Shown here: one piece after another, positions 21,941 through 33,745 of the stretch
Layout of the letters: each line of letters starts with the position of its first letter
Numbering within the stretch: the stretch's first letter is position 1
NCBI RefSeq assembly: GCF_043290135.1
Contig: NC_134702.1
Coordinates: 193,658,491 to 193,722,490, forward strand
DNA length: 64,000 bases
DNA from: Rhipicephalus microplus
Lineage: Eukaryota > Arthropoda > Arachnida > Ixodida > Ixodidae
Direction of reading: 5' to 3'
Made by a program: the position numbers and the translations under genes
Notes under the pieces: model-generated
Database searches by the model: none
Told to the model about the DNA's origin: nothing
What the model saw: the letters and a program-made list of their open reading frames with translations, nothing else

Positions 21941-23086
21941 TGTCACGGACGGCCATTTTTGGCGACACCGCGTCACGGCAATTAACTGGCGCCGTACTCC
22001 CCGACTGACCGGGAGAAACGGCGGCGCTGAAAGGGAGCCGAGAAGAGCAGAATGGGGTGCTCTTCTTAGAACGTCGCCGCCGACGGTGAATCCTTTTGTA
22101 ACTGTGGCGGCGTCTGCAAGGTCGTAGAAGGCCACGGTATACCCCGAAAAAGGATTAGACTACGAGACGCCACGGCTGAGAGCTAAGTGGTTGACCGTTC
22201 CCACGGAAAAAAGCGTGGGAAACGCTCTGGGGGCCAAGCCGTATGGCAACAGCCCGACAGGTTGTCACTCTCGCTAGTTGCGGGCCCTCTCCCAATTAAA
22301 AAGGAATGGGGTCAAAATATTTTTGGGGCGGAGTTTCCCATCAATTAAACGTGCATGATTGGACCCAGGTAGAGGTCTCTTGTCCCCAAGGAAGAGAGCG
22401 AGGAGACACGAGGGGGATTTAAGCGCAGGATTTTGCCCTGCTAGGCAGACTAGTCGCTGACCAACATGGTGTAGAACCAGATCAACAAGCATCTCTTCTA
22501 GAAGTTTTTAGTGTGGCTCTGTATCGGCTGGCCACCTAAACTTAGCCGTTCGTCTAGCTGTGACGCGATATTAACGTCTGCAACGTAGACATCGGGACTT
22601 CGCCTCGAGTTAGCTCAACCTGCTCGAAGTCACCTGCAAGCACTAGCCTCCCGGAGCCACCAGCGTTGCAACACCACCGACATCGCAGTCGTGCCAGAAC
22701 TCACTTCGACTTCTCGCATCCGATCGTCGGGGACACAACGCTGCCGGTCATCACACGTATGCCTTCACCTGTTCATATCTTCGAACTTTCTCCTCCGTCA
22801 TTCTATTCTTGTTAGTTTGTGTAGTTTGTAATAGTTCTCTCTCGTAAGCTGATTTATTGTTTCTGTTATATTTTTCTTTAGTTGTATCAAGTGTGATGTA
22901 TTTTGTTAGTTGTATTGAAGTGTTGTGTTAGATCCCGTGTGCTGCAAAATCATTAGAGTAAAGTTGTTTTGTTTTCCCACGTCTCTGATCTCTTCACTGT
23001 CTCTGCTTGCGTGCGGAACGAACCAACCTGCTGTCATTCCCGTCGCCGACTTCGCGCTGGCGACGCTTGAGTGGCAGCTTGTAACA
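21941..23086 (+). repeat. 3' LTR
   Basis: 1146 bp, same ends as the 5' LTR and four mismatches by eye. It is followed directly by CTCTC (target duplication). Confidence 0.95.
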
Positions 23087-23091
23087 CTCTC
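23087..23091 (+). repeat. Target-site duplication (right), CTCTC
   Basis: Matches 18017-18021 exactly and marks the right border of the LTR element. Confidence 0.85.
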
Positions 23092-23575
23092 AAACATGAT
23101 AATCAATATATGCGTGTCATGTAAAACATGAGTACATCTATGCGCAAAGTGCAATCGCGGCAGTTTCACTAGCTGCGCATATATCAAATTTGGTATTAGG
23201 AGAGGAGAATGAAATATGAAGGTAAATGACACGCCCAAACATCATAACCAATATATGCGTGTCATGTGAAACATGACTACATGCTACGCTCCTACGTGCT
23301 CGTGGCCGTTTCGCTAGCTCCACATATAATTTGGTAGCACGTGAAATGAATAGACGAAGATAAATGATATGCCCAAACATGATAATCACGACATGCGTGT
23401 CATGTAAAACATCACTTCATGCTACGATCATAGAGTGCTCGTGGCTGTTTCGCTAGCTCCAAGTATACCAAATTAGGTATCTCGTGACGTGAATAGACGA
23501 CCAAGGTAAATGACACGCCCAAACGCGATAACCATGACATAAAAGTCATGTACGGCATATTTTACGTCTGCCTCG
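23087..23575 (+). repeat. ~145-bp tandem repeat array, right part
   Basis: The interrupted monomer resumes at 23092. Further units start near 23221, 23363 and 23508 ('aaatgacacgcccaaac' style starts 142 and 145 bases apart). The last unit fades after about 23575. Internal matches such as 'gcgtgtcatgtaaaacatga' and 'gtttcgctagctcca' are clear. Confidence 0.8.
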
Positions 23576-25399
23576 TAAGTGTGTGCTGATTTTGAAGTGA
23601 CACATCGCCCTTCATCATTCGTGCTTCGCATATCATCGATTCTCATTGTACGCGGTATGTACCAATTTTGGTGATAACGTTTAAGTTGCACTTCCACAGC
23701 GGCTCTCAAAAGCTACGTAGAAAGATTAGCGTGTCGAAATATACTTCGCCACAAACCGCAGCGGTTCCAGCTGTTCGCAAGAACATTGGCTCTTTCAGTG
23801 AACCTATTTTTTTCACTAAACTGAGGCTAAATGGTCATTATTAGAGGTAAAAATATGCTGTGATATCAAACAAATCTATTGTAACTCTGAACTTGAACCA
23901 GCAGCTTAGGCGTTGTGCGAGTTTCTAGGTGGCAACTTTTCCAGAATTCTCTGACTCATTAAGAGTCACTTCTTGGTACTCCTAAAGAAACGCGTCTGCG
24001 CACAACTTTGGCTCTTGCAAATTATCAATGGAATTTTCTCTACAAGTCGTGACGGGCCAAATGCGTGACACTTCTTTTTTGTGTGTGAATTGATGAGCTA
24101 CCCACTACTCGTCCATAAAGCAACATGCCACCCGCGAAGCTGCGCCTTAGTTTATGCTGTCTTTAGTAACGGTAATTACCTCTCTGAGCTCTTTTTGATG
24201 GAGCCGGGATGTGGTAATGCCACAGTGATGGTATGATGTCACATAGCAAGACCTCACATCATGACGACATGATATCACAGCACTACTTGATCAAAAGTGA
24301 TCTGCAGACAGCTTACGATGCCTCCGATTCTCGAGGCATTGCAAGATGGCATTAGCTTATTTGTTTATTTAATTTACCCTTAGGGCCAAATGGCATTGGA
24401 GAGTGGTTTGGGTTATTATGAAAACAGAAAAATGGCCCCGTATTAGCATATTACACTGCAAATGTCGTCAAATGAGGAAAGTATTGCGTCTAGAGAAAGG
24501 GAACAAAACGCTTATTTGATGTTCTGCACAAGAAAATCAGTGAGTTTTATTCTGGAGGCGCTGCGTTAGAGTGCCTCGAGCGTGCAGCGGAGGCGAACGA
24601 GCGCATTAAGTCACGGCACACGTGAGACATGAGTGCTATCTGGCAGTTATTTTGGAAAGCGTAGCGTGCGTCCTGCGAGCCTGTCTCGGATGTGATAAGG
24701 TGTAGAACGCAAGGCGACGGGTCGGTGCCACCACCGTGTCGTCTTAGCAAAGCGTTGGAAACGCTTACCTTTTCGTGCAAGCGCTGCATGGTCAGCGTAG
24801 CGTGATATACGCTACGGTTCTCAGAATTGCTTAAGTATGCCTTTGCTAGTAAAAAATAGACGCATAATATGGACGTGTTGCTATGGTGCCTCAGATATGC
24901 GCAATAATTGGTTTTTATTTGACAATCACACAAGTATGAACGCTGAACCTTGAGCAATATTTGGTGGGCGCTGCGGATGGGGTCCGCCGTGTGGAGTATC
25001 GTTTGGCCACTTTGGTGCCGTTTAGGGTACCGTTAAGGGCGCACAAACAGACAATGAACAGATAGACCAAAACTTTTGCGTCGAAGGTCTCCAAGAAAGA
25101 CTATCGTCTTTAAGAGCATAAAACAACGGAGTTTAGGGAACAGCATTAGATCGTAAAAATAGATCTCTAATAAATACAATGTTTCCTAATACATTTGTAT
25201 AGTATTACATGTTAGCTAATACAAAACCTCCTAATTATACAATGTCAGTTATTGCAACAAAACAACTTATTGCTCAGTGTTAGCTAATGCATTACGGAAC
25301 CAGTTGTTCACACTAATAGCAATAACATCATCGGGAAGACTGTTCCACTTTTTTATATAACAGACAAAATTCGATTGAAAAAGTTTTTTTTTTTTATGA
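23576..25399. other. Repeat-derived DNA, no gene supported
   Basis: A minus-strand frame of 136 codons (24547-24957) is open. It lacks an ATG start and any known motif, and ends beside an AATAAA (minus strand, about 24545-24550); it looks like part of an interspersed repeat. The 25140-25260 stretch is very AT-rich. Nothing else can be supported. Confidence 0.4.
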
Positions 25400-25884
25400 A
25401 GGGATGCCTACTATGTGATGGTGATCAATGCGGCGGGATATGTGCTGTGGGTGAAGGCGTAGTCGGTCACGCAGGAAGAGATGATGGTATATCTTTTGAA
25501 ATATTGTTAAGTGGGAGACTTTGCAGTGAGATCATAAGGAAGACAGTGCACGGAAGTTTTTATGTTTGAAATGGTCGCAATTTTTTTTATAATTAGAGAA
25601 TACAAAATCATCGGAGTTATCCTGCTCAAGTTCAAGGAAAGTTAGCGTATTATTGCAGGTAGGGTACCACACGACTGTACCAAATTATTGATTAGAGCTC
25701 ATTAGTGTTTTGTAAGCTACATTTTCAAACCTTTTGGAGCATTGAAAACTTAACGTCGTAAATTATTATCCAAGCGTGCGGTTAGCGATATAATGTATTT
25801 ATTATGAGGTGACCAGTTGAGATTAGTTGTTATGTGAACTACGAGATACTTATACGGGGTAATAGAATCCAGAGGAATGTTATT
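25400..25884 (-). mobile_element. Decayed CR1/Jockey-type LINE, C-terminal RT part
   Basis: On the minus strand the pieces SITPYKYLVVHITTNLNW and, after frame changes, LAYKTLM..VVWYPT correspond to the thumb region of CR1/Jockey-like reverse transcriptases (normally YKYLGVHIT and LAYKTLIRP..WDP). The reading is broken by several stops and shifts. It continues the RT seen at 26600-27500 after two later insertions. Confidence 0.65.
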
Positions 25885-26137
25885 GCCCCGCCGCGGTGGT
25901 TTAGTGGCTAAGGTACTCGGCTGCTGATCCTCAGGTTGCGACATCGAATCCCAGCTGCGGCGGCTGCATTTTCGATGCATGCGAAGATGCTGTAGGCTGA
26001 TGTGCTCAGATTTAGGTGCATGTTCAAAAACCCCAGTTGGTCAAAATTTCTCGAGCCCTCCGCTATGGCGTCTTTCATAACCATAAGGTGGTTTTGGGTT
26101 GTTAAATGCCACGAATGAAACCAAATAGATAGATAGT
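25885..26137 (+). mobile_element. Ruka-like tRNA-SINE nested in a LINE
   Basis: It starts with gccccgccgcggtggttt and carries box A (TTTAGTGGCTAAGG), a decayed box B (CATCGAATCCC) and all body blocks. It ends in 'ccaaatagatagatag', a GATA-type tail. It lies between the two halves of the CR1/Jockey-type LINE, so it is younger than that LINE. Confidence 0.75.
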
Positions 26138-26139
26138 CA

Positions 26140-26600
26140 ACTTCATTCGGGTCCGGAAGAATCTTCACCCCATTTTTATAGGGGCAAGACTGCGGGCCGC
26201 TCCCACGTTGGGACAGGGCCAAGCCTCACCGCCGCATCGTGGGCCTTCTGGACAGCCCGGAGTTGGTCAAACCAGTCGTGGCTCGTGAGGAAAGCAGAGA
26301 AGGCTTCCTCTGTCAAGCCGTGGATTGTGTGGTGCTGCAAAGAGGAGCACGCCCAGAGCATGTACTTAAAGTCACTAACCGCCGCACAGTCGGGACACAG
26401 AGGGGAGACCTCTGTGCACATACTGAAGATGGAGAGTGTGGGATACGATACGACTTTGTCTGCAGACGCCTGATAGTGACGGTCTGGGGCCTCGTGAGAT
26501 TTCGATGTGGCAAGGGGAAAGCCCTGCGGCTCATCTGGTAGTGGCTAGTGATCTCGTTAAAGGTGGAATGTGCCTGAAGCGGGGTGGGTCAGCTTCTGAA
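26140..26600 (-). mobile_element. LINE 3' fragment encoding a C-terminal Cys/His motif
   Basis: The minus-strand frame contains SPLCPDCAAVSDFKYMLWAC followed by a His. This is the C-terminal CxxC..H/C motif that follows the RT in many arthropod LINEs. It then reads WFDQLRAVQKAHDAAVRLG near its end. A one-base shift near 26420 separates it from the upstream TVTIRRLQTKSYRIPHS piece. It interrupts the CR1/Jockey-type RT. A related piece lies at 58270-58565. Confidence 0.65.
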
Positions 26601-27560
26601 AGGGTCGGTAATAAGTAATTTCTCGAAAAATATTAGAGTCGTGAGCAAAGAGATAAATGTTTGATGGTATGATAAATGAGAGCTCCTTAACATAAATGAG
26701 AAATAACAGGGGGCCGAAAACAGGCCCTTGCGGAACGCCGGAATGAACATCCCGAAAAGATGAATGGTGACAGTTTGCAGTAACGAATTGTGATCCCTTA
26801 GTAAGAAAGCAATCAGTCCAAATTGGTAGGTTGACGTCGAGATCTACTTGGTGTTATTCATTAATTGGCAGTCCATGGCAAACATTAAAAAAATCTTCTC
26901 AAAAATCTAGAAAAATTATGTCAGCACGCGACGATGTAACGAGAATCTCACGTAAGTGATGAGTAAAATATAATAACGGTGTTTCACATGAATATATCTT
27001 ACGAAAGCCATGTTGTGCTATCTTAAAAGAATGAACTAGATTCTAAAAAAATTACGTAGTAAAAATTATATGCTCCAGCGTCTTACAACAGACACTAGTT
27101 AATGAAATGGGCCGACAATTGTTCGAACAGTGTTTATTACCATATTTATTGAGTAGAACGACTTTTTCGATTTTCCATTGACTAGCAATAGTTGAAGTAT
27201 CCAGTGACTGTTCAAAATTCCTATAGTGTATTGGAACTGTAAGCGGAAGTACTTTTTAAAGATTTTGTGTTTTCACCATCATAAAAAGGAGGCAATTATT
27301 TTAAAGTGTTTCAATGAGGCTTATACCTACTTGAGTTTTATTATACACTGATGAGGTGGGTGAATATTTGTGTAAACTCGCACCGGGCAAATGAATACGG
27401 TTATCTACGGAGAAGTTTTTAGTGAAAGACTCGTTGTGAACAGCAGCGCAAGTGGTCTTCACTCATTTTGTTACCGGATAAGTCAATCATGAAAATATGA
27501 TTGTATGAGAGGAGGTTAGTGACTCGCCAGAACTTTTCGCCTTAGTTTGTAACATAAATG
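26601..27560 (-). mobile_element. Decayed CR1/Jockey-type LINE, RT core
   Basis: On the minus strand NCRPISLTSVCCKTLEHI, then QHGFRKIYSCETPLLYF, DIIFLDFEK and a LFAHDSNIF piece appear in order across shifts and stops. These match the RT blocks NYRPISLTSV, QHGFRKG, FLDFxKAF and FADD; the catalytic A-D-D reads A-H-D here. It is a dead copy. A minus frame at 27587-27808 may be its pre-RT region. Confidence 0.7.
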
Positions 27561-28084
27561 GCCAAACAATACAAATAAAGTTATCTTCAGCGGACTTCAG
27601 TCAACATATGTAGACGCATAATGCAGATTTTTAGCCAGCCTGAACGTGGGTGGTTAGTCGGTAACCAACTTGTGGCACGGTAAAAAAGCTTCTGCCTGTT
27701 TGATAAACGTCTAATATGAGCGCTGTAATAGTGCGCGCGCGCGTTAAATATGACGGTGCGGTAAGAAGCATATTTAATAATTAGTTGATTAACTTCAGCT
27801 GCATACATATTTCAGTTAAACTGCAATGCACCGGCATTACCTCTGCTTAAACTGGGTCGAAAAAAATTGACACTTCAGTGGCAATGTCAAAGTTTGCTTT
27901 CCCATTGTTCTGTATTGTTTCCTTTTTTATCTACTTTCAGGCAGGCTACAATACACAAAGTGAGAGTAATGAATTATCACTGATGCCTGATGTATAGGTT
28001 ATAGCGGTATCGAAATCTGTTCAATTTGTTAGTTTCAGATCGAAAATCTAGCACCGCTAGCAGTTGACCTAGTTGGTGAAGTTA

Positions 28085-28515
28085 CTATAGGAATGGCTGA
28101 CATTGCTGCATGCGACTACTGCGACAGCGACGAAACAACTTAGGACATTTTGCGTGAATGTACACAATACTGCTCGCAGAGACAGTCACTGTGCAATGCA
28201 CTAGATGAACTGGACAACAAGGCTCTTTCAGAAGAAACAATCCTGCGCTACTGACAGGATTTTATGTCGGCGAAGAAGGGTGTAAAGGCGCTGCTGCGCT
28301 TCTTGCGTTCAACCGGCCTGTCCAAACGACTGTGATCGGAACTCCCTGAATGTGTGCACATGTGAATTTTTTTTCTAATTTATGCTATATCTCGCTATCT
28401 CTATCCTCTTTCCGACCTTTTTCCCCACCCGCGTACAGTGTAGAAAACCAGTTCTTCTAGGCTAAAATGCCTGTCTCTTCCTTTTATTTATTCCTCCCTC
28501 TGTGTCGGAGAAAAA
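28085..28515 (+). mobile_element. LINE C-terminal fragment with Cys/His motif
   Basis: The + strand reads IAACDYCDSDETT, stop, DILRECTQY, then SQRQSLCNALDELDNKALS and AKKGVKALLRFLRSTGLSKRL before a T-rich 3' UTR. This is the C-terminal zinc-knuckle region of a tick non-LTR element; in-frame stops show it is inactive. Confidence 0.6.
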
Positions 28516-29270
28516 CACTGAACAAAGGTTATATAGCTCAGTCGGCTGTGGCAAAGACTGTAATGAGTGAGGTGCATATGCGTTGCTTATTACAATAGGA
28601 AAGTTGGAATCTCCGAGCAGATACAGAGGATGTGTTTGAAATTGTGTGCAAAATATATTGTTTGCGACAAATGATGAAACTTAAGAAGGAGAGCGATAGC
28701 ACAATCAATATTATATTGTAGTAGCCAATGGTTACCATAGCCAAAACTAGCTCTAGTTCAGTGGTAATATGAATACAAGAAGAAGGAAGGTGTCTTGAAA
28801 AAACAACACCGCCTCCCCTGTGCATTGCCTGATCACAATGATACAGCATATTCTCCAGCAGTTTATTGCTTCCTCGGTAACTGGACGGCTTTTTGCTCTC
28901 CCGTAGTATAGTACCAAGTACTCGAACTCGTAAACCACTTTTTCTAAACACACTTGTGAAAGGTTTGCGCAATCAAAAATTTCTTGATCACAGACATGCG
29001 CATCAAGCCACGTTTTAGTCAAATCAATTATTTTTGCACTTCATGTATCATAAAGAAATATATTGGTTGGGCTAGAAAAACGACAGATGCCTGAGAATAT
29101 GATTTGCGGTCACCTCCTCTCACGCGACCTTATATAGTTCTGTTCACTGAAGCCTGTGCATTACCGACATGATCGGCACGTTTTAATCGTGAAAGCATTT
29201 TTAGTCGGGGAATGTCGGGCGTCTGTCGATGTCTGCACGCCGGCAGGTGTTACCTCTCCATTCTCATTTT
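28516..29270. other. No gene seen
   Basis: AT-rich sequence. Overlapping minus-strand frames at 28538-29022 lack recognisable motifs and are interrupted, so I treat them as chance. Confidence 0.45.
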
Positions 29271-29530
29271 CCCTCCCATAGCAACAGCTCTGGGCGTGTG
29301 CGCTTATCCTCGCCCCTAGCAACCAGAGGAGGTGGTGCGGGCGAAGAAGCGGTGGGTGGAGAAGAGGAGCGTGCTCTGGCATGTGGGGGCACTCACGTCG
29401 CGGGAGCTCAGCGGAGCTGCTCCGTCTGTTGAAGGAGTCAGGGGGAGGGTAGGTGCAGTGCTTCTCCACATCTCTCTCACCGTTGGTTCTCTCTCCTCCT
29501 TGTACCCTCTCTCCCGTCCACTCACTCATA
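29271..29530. other. GC-rich block next to an (AT)n array
   Basis: About 260 bases of GC- and GA-rich DNA are open in several frames on both strands, which is expected from composition. It directly precedes the (AT)n run. It resembles a dispersed tick repeat, but I cannot name it. Confidence 0.35.
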
Positions 29531-29531
29531 C

Positions 29532-29533
<2 letters not shown>

Positions 29534-29599
<66 letters not shown>

Positions 29600-29600
29600 G
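29534..29600. repeat. (AT)n microsatellite
   Basis: A run of TA dinucleotides with one TATATTTATA interruption near 29583. Adjacent + strand frames encode an Ile-Tyr repeat only because of it. Confidence 0.95.
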
Positions 29601-30502
29601 GACGGAGGCACGCACCTCACCCTGACCGTTCGCTGGCTGATGACTATGTAAATATTTCATTGTGGTTCAAACCTTCGTCTTGTTATTAATTTACGCCATT
29701 AAAATTACTATGTCGTGTACTCTTGGAGCAAGAAATGCATTTTACTTCCTCAACATTACTTTCGGAGATGTAGGGCCAATCAATTTTTACCTCTTGAACA
29801 TTGCCGCACTCTGAGAAATACTTGTAATACTTGTTATTTAACAATAACATGTCAAGCAGCTTGAGTGGCGAAGAACTGGGCTGAGCTTTCCCAAAGTCAC
29901 CAAGTTTTGTGCAAAGCTTTTGGAAGGGACAAGGGGGGTCAGGTTGGATACATCGACTTGAAAGAAGAAAAAGCGGCTTCCATGTTCAAGTCGACCAAGG
30001 CGGATGTATATGACACATTATCAACGGAACACCCTAGTCTGAGCTGCCTACACGCAACCTTTACCAAGGTGTTCTCAATGACGTTTGCCATGCATGAGGA
30101 GAAATATGCATGCTTCTACATATGCTCTTGGAGCGCAAGAAGACGTAGACTAACCCTGATGCCACTTTTGCCAGAAGGCAAGTGGCCCTTCCGGGCTCTC
30201 TTCTATGCAACCAACTCTGGGCCGTCCGTCAAGCCCACCAAGCGGCCGACAGGGTTGACTCTAGTGCCCCGACGTGGGCATCATGCCCTGCGCACTAACG
30301 TGCGTCTTGCCCGGCACAATTATTGTTTTGCACCCCCCCCCCGCTAGAAATGATTGGGAGGCTAAAGCCAGTGGGGCATCGACAAAGCCTTCCTCTTTCA
30401 GAATCACCAATTCCTAAATGGAGCTAATCTCTTTCTGGTGCGACTAAATAAAGCAAAGATAAAAATCTTTAAAATTCTTGTTCGAGACCGTATCAGTCAC
30501 TG
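29601..30502. other. No gene seen
   Basis: A + frame of 160 codons at 29865-30347 is open across a moderately GC-rich patch. It contains no motif or hydrophobic core that I recognise and starts with a non-ATG codon. I leave it unassigned. Confidence 0.4.
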
Positions 30503-30612
30503 GCGGGCGTGGCTCAATAGCGGGCCACCTGATGCTGGCCCCGTGGATGTCTTGGGTTCGATTCCGACTCAAAACAAAGCTTTTTACTTACATTTATTTC
30601 AAATTTTTACTC
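30503..30612 (+). mobile_element. tRNA-derived SINE, second type
   Basis: GTGGCTCAATAGCGGGCC (box A region) and GGTTCGATTCC at 30555-30565 (perfect box B) are followed by a short T-rich tail part (ctttttacttacatttattt). It is shorter than Ruka and shares no body blocks with it. Similar pieces occur at 31880 and 63660 on the minus strand. Confidence 0.6.
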
Positions 30613-31875
30613 GTCGAAAACAACTCTTTCTTGTTCACAATAAACGACACTGACAAAAACTGTAAAATTACAACAATAGAAGCTTTTTAACGCTATTCCT
30701 ATAGTAATGAACAGTTTTATTACATTCCTGAATGCCATTGACCGACTTGTGCCAATTGTGATCTCTCCATCACCAATTATTCAATAATGAAACGTGGGAA
30801 CCAAACGAACCGGACAAGAAGCCAAGTTCAGCCGATTGGTTCACGTTAATTTTATCATGCTCGCTTCAATCATTGCTCGTAACGCTTGCAGTTGTCACAT
30901 CAGCGATTGTCCTTCAATACTGGTGACTTGTTTCCCGTAGATTTCGTTGCAGGTTTAGAAATTTCGCAAGCACTGCGAACTTTCAGCGAGGCCAAGCTCG
31001 CCTCCATTCATGCTTGAATTGCACCACCAGTGTATGTTGAGGCCACTATATTTGCCTACGAATCGTATTGTAGCGGAACGTGTGGTGTCAAGCAGTGGTG
31101 CCCAGACGGAAATGTTTATTTGTGGCATTGAGAGTCAGAGCGAGACGTTCATAATAACGCTGTTAAGGCGGCGGCAATACGCCAAGCGTCTTGGTGCTGT
31201 TTCGAACTGTTGGAGCACAATATGCCTCGTCTCAGCCACGAAGTGATCAGCAACAGTTACGAGGAGTCTGGGAGAGCTGTTCCTAACAGCGCCAATGAAG
31301 ACCTCATTGTGGGTTCATGCCCGCCGTTTCTGACCGTGATTCTGAGCAGTCTGCGCTTGAAAAGGTTCAACAGTCAGACAGAATGAGCAATTCAATGGCT
31401 TGCCACGCATCAATAGAGTACGCAATTTGAATGTCATGCTTACAATGAAAAATTATGTTCATTAGTAATACCTTTAGTAGTACGTCACTTTAACACGCTG
31501 CTTTATGTAATATTACTCTAATTCCTTTATTTTGATTTTCTGCCAATGCAAGTCCGATAAATACAGCAAGATAGTTTTATATAACAATTCGATTCACACG
31601 CTTACTTGTTGTTGATTTCCGTTTCTCTGTCCTCTCAATAGCATTAGGCAGGTGGTTTCCCAGGAATTCTACCGTTTTCATCAGCGTCGTTCAATGTTAG
31701 CAAAACCTCATCATCTTCTTCCTCACCAGACAATTATTAAAGATCAAAATTTAGTTTTTTATATTTATTCATTTTATTTCTATTCTATTGTTTACCAATC
31801 TTTTTCTTTTTTTAAACATGCTTATCTAAATAATCCAGCTGGTAAAACGATCTGATTTCACAAATTAGGTACCGT
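30613..31875. other. No gene seen
   Basis: AT-rich DNA without supportable frames or named repeats. Confidence 0.45.
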
Positions 31876-32050
31876 CCGTTTTATGGCCGTTCCCCCGTGG
31901 TGGGTTGCACCAGGACCCTGAATAACAACCAACCAACCAACCAACCAAATAAAAATCAAAATACAAATATTTCTGAGTTAGAGTATAAGGGTCAAATCCA
32001 AGGCATCTTCGTGGAGGCAGGTGTTCTACCATACGGCCACAAGTTCCCAG
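31876..32050 (-). mobile_element. tRNA-derived SINE, second type, with (GGTT)n tail
   Basis: On the minus strand GTGGCCGTATGGTAGAACACC (box A region; given here with one extra base) leads to GGATTTGACCC (box B). An AT-rich segment and then (TTGG)n, the (CCAA)n run at about 31929-31948 on the + strand, follow. The block 'ggtcctggtgcaacccacc' follows the array. Confidence 0.55.
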
Positions 32051-33540
32051 AGTATTCGTTGAAACTGCGTTAGACAAAAACACTACATGGATGTCGTGTC
32101 GTGGAAGGAGTCTCCTGAACGCATCACATAATGCGCGCCAGAAGCGTCGAATAACACCAGGCGTCGAAAGTTATGAATCTAGCAACGAGGCGGTGTTTTA
32201 AAGGCTCGCTCATTTCAAAGTGCTTAAACATATTTGAATGTTATTACCAGCATATCCACCAACAAACTAAACACCTGCGCAGGTCCGCGTGTTGCCCTAC
32301 GGACGCGTAGTGGGCCTCTCGATGCATTGCAAAAGGAACAATTACAGCGTAGTGGGCCCATAACAACTGTGCTTGCAGTACGTATCCAACTATACCTTGA
32401 AACAGCGAATGACATGCGCAAACTTGTTGGTTTCCTAACGGCACCATAGAGACATGCGCCGATAACCAGTTACGGTATTGCGATTCAATTTTGAAGGTGA
32501 AGCTCAAGCGTTCTTAGATTTTCAATGTTGTTTCCACCACCGTATATAATGACACCAGCTGGTTTGTTGCTCACACCCATATTACGGCCCTGCACAGTAA
32601 TCATCACTTGTACTGTGCTAGAAATAGCAACAAAGCACAACTCGGGATGTCTCAGTAGCAAAAAAAAATGTTTACTAGTTGCCACTTAAGCGTGTGATAT
32701 GTTGCTTTATTCTCTTTTCTTTGTTCGTGGGCACTTTTTGTTCTTTCTTCCATTTTTTCAAGACTGACTAAATTGTTTTTTTTTAATGTTGCATCTGAAA
32801 AGTTATTTCATATTTTAGTTGACACCCATTTTTTCGCTCTTAATATCAGCTTCGAAAGTGCACACAGGTCTCGGCTGAACTCGTGTAGTGGGTTCGCACT
32901 ACTGAGCCGGCCAACCACTAACACCATCAAAGCCTGTGTTGAGGGAGGAAAAGCCAATAAGTGATTACGATTAAGCAAGTGCAAATTTGGTACCACCTGG
33001 GAGCTGCAGTTTCTATTGAAGTGTGCTGTCCTACAGTATTTGCTGTTTTTTAATTAAGTTTTTACTGTGTGTTTCTTTGCGAAGATGTGACTAATTTTCA
33101 CTCTGTGTATAAGCCATTTTTCATAGCGGAAATATTTCACGATAAATGGTTATCAGCATCAGCGGCTTAGGAGCCGGAAGAAACTACTTGTAAACAACAC
33201 GCCAGCCGAGCTTGAGGTTACATGTTGTCCTGTAATCACTGTCAACTCAACCTGCCTCGGTTTGCGGCCGTCAGCAACTGGGCTCTGACGTTCCGGCATA
33301 GGCGGGAGTGAGTGACATCATTTATTGTGACCGATATATACTGGCCAGTGTCTATGAACCTATGACTACGGTATACGTACCTAGTGACGCTCTGCTGCAA
33401 TAATAGCTGTTTACATCAAAAAAAATACATCTTCCACGCTTCATACTTGTAACTATGACTTGGTGCTTACCTACTTTTCTTGTAGGTATTAATAGTCTAA
33501 GCTGCGATTTCAATTAAATATTGGGAACGTCTTATTATCA
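32051..33540. other. No gene seen
   Basis: Overlapping short frames at 32224-32507 lie antisense to one another and have no motif. The remainder is AT-rich. Confidence 0.45.
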
Positions 33541-33745
33541 TAACCACTGGTAACCATGATGCTCGGCCGCTGGCGCGAAAGTTGCTGGTTCCGTTCCAGC
33601 CGCAGCGCTTGCATTTCAATGCAGGTAATATCATCGCGCACTGGACGATGCCAGTTCCTGGTAAAGACCATCAGATGGTCCTGATTTTCGAAGTTGTCGG
33701 CTACTGCGTGCCTCATAACCACATCTAAGTTTTCACACTAGAACC
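33541..33745 (+). mobile_element. Diverged Ruka-like tRNA-SINE
   Basis: Recognisable blocks are 'ctcggccgctggcgcgaaag', GGTTCCGTTCC (box B), 'gcttgcatttcaatgcagg', 'ccatcagatggtcctgattt' and 'ctgcgtgcctcataaccaca'. It is heavily substituted, an old copy. Confidence 0.5.

Larger units (their letters stand above)
18022..23086 (+). mobile_element. Young non-autonomous LTR retrotransposon
   Basis: Two 1146-bp direct repeats (18022-19167 and 21941-23086) begin TGTCACGG and end TAACA, and are flanked by a 5-bp target duplication. By eye they differ at only four positions (18164/22083, 18386-18387/22305-22306, 18657/22576), so the insertion is recent. The 2773-bp interior has a primer-binding site, one intact 569-codon ORF and a polypurine tract. 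It has no protease, reverse transcriptase, RNase H or integrase. It must therefore depend on enzymes from another element. Whether the helper belongs to Gypsy or BEL/Pao cannot be told from what is here. Confidence 0.9.

Noticed and set aside
18008..22492. Duplicate small frames in both LTRs
   Set aside because: Identical frames arise because the LTRs are direct repeats; they carry no motif and lie in non-coding LTR sequence.
24547..24957. 136-codon minus frame
   Set aside because: No ATG start and no domain; flanking structure suggests a dispersed repeat.
29332..29689. Two + frames with Ile-Tyr repeats
   Set aside because: They are produced by the (AT)n run and the adjacent GC-rich block.
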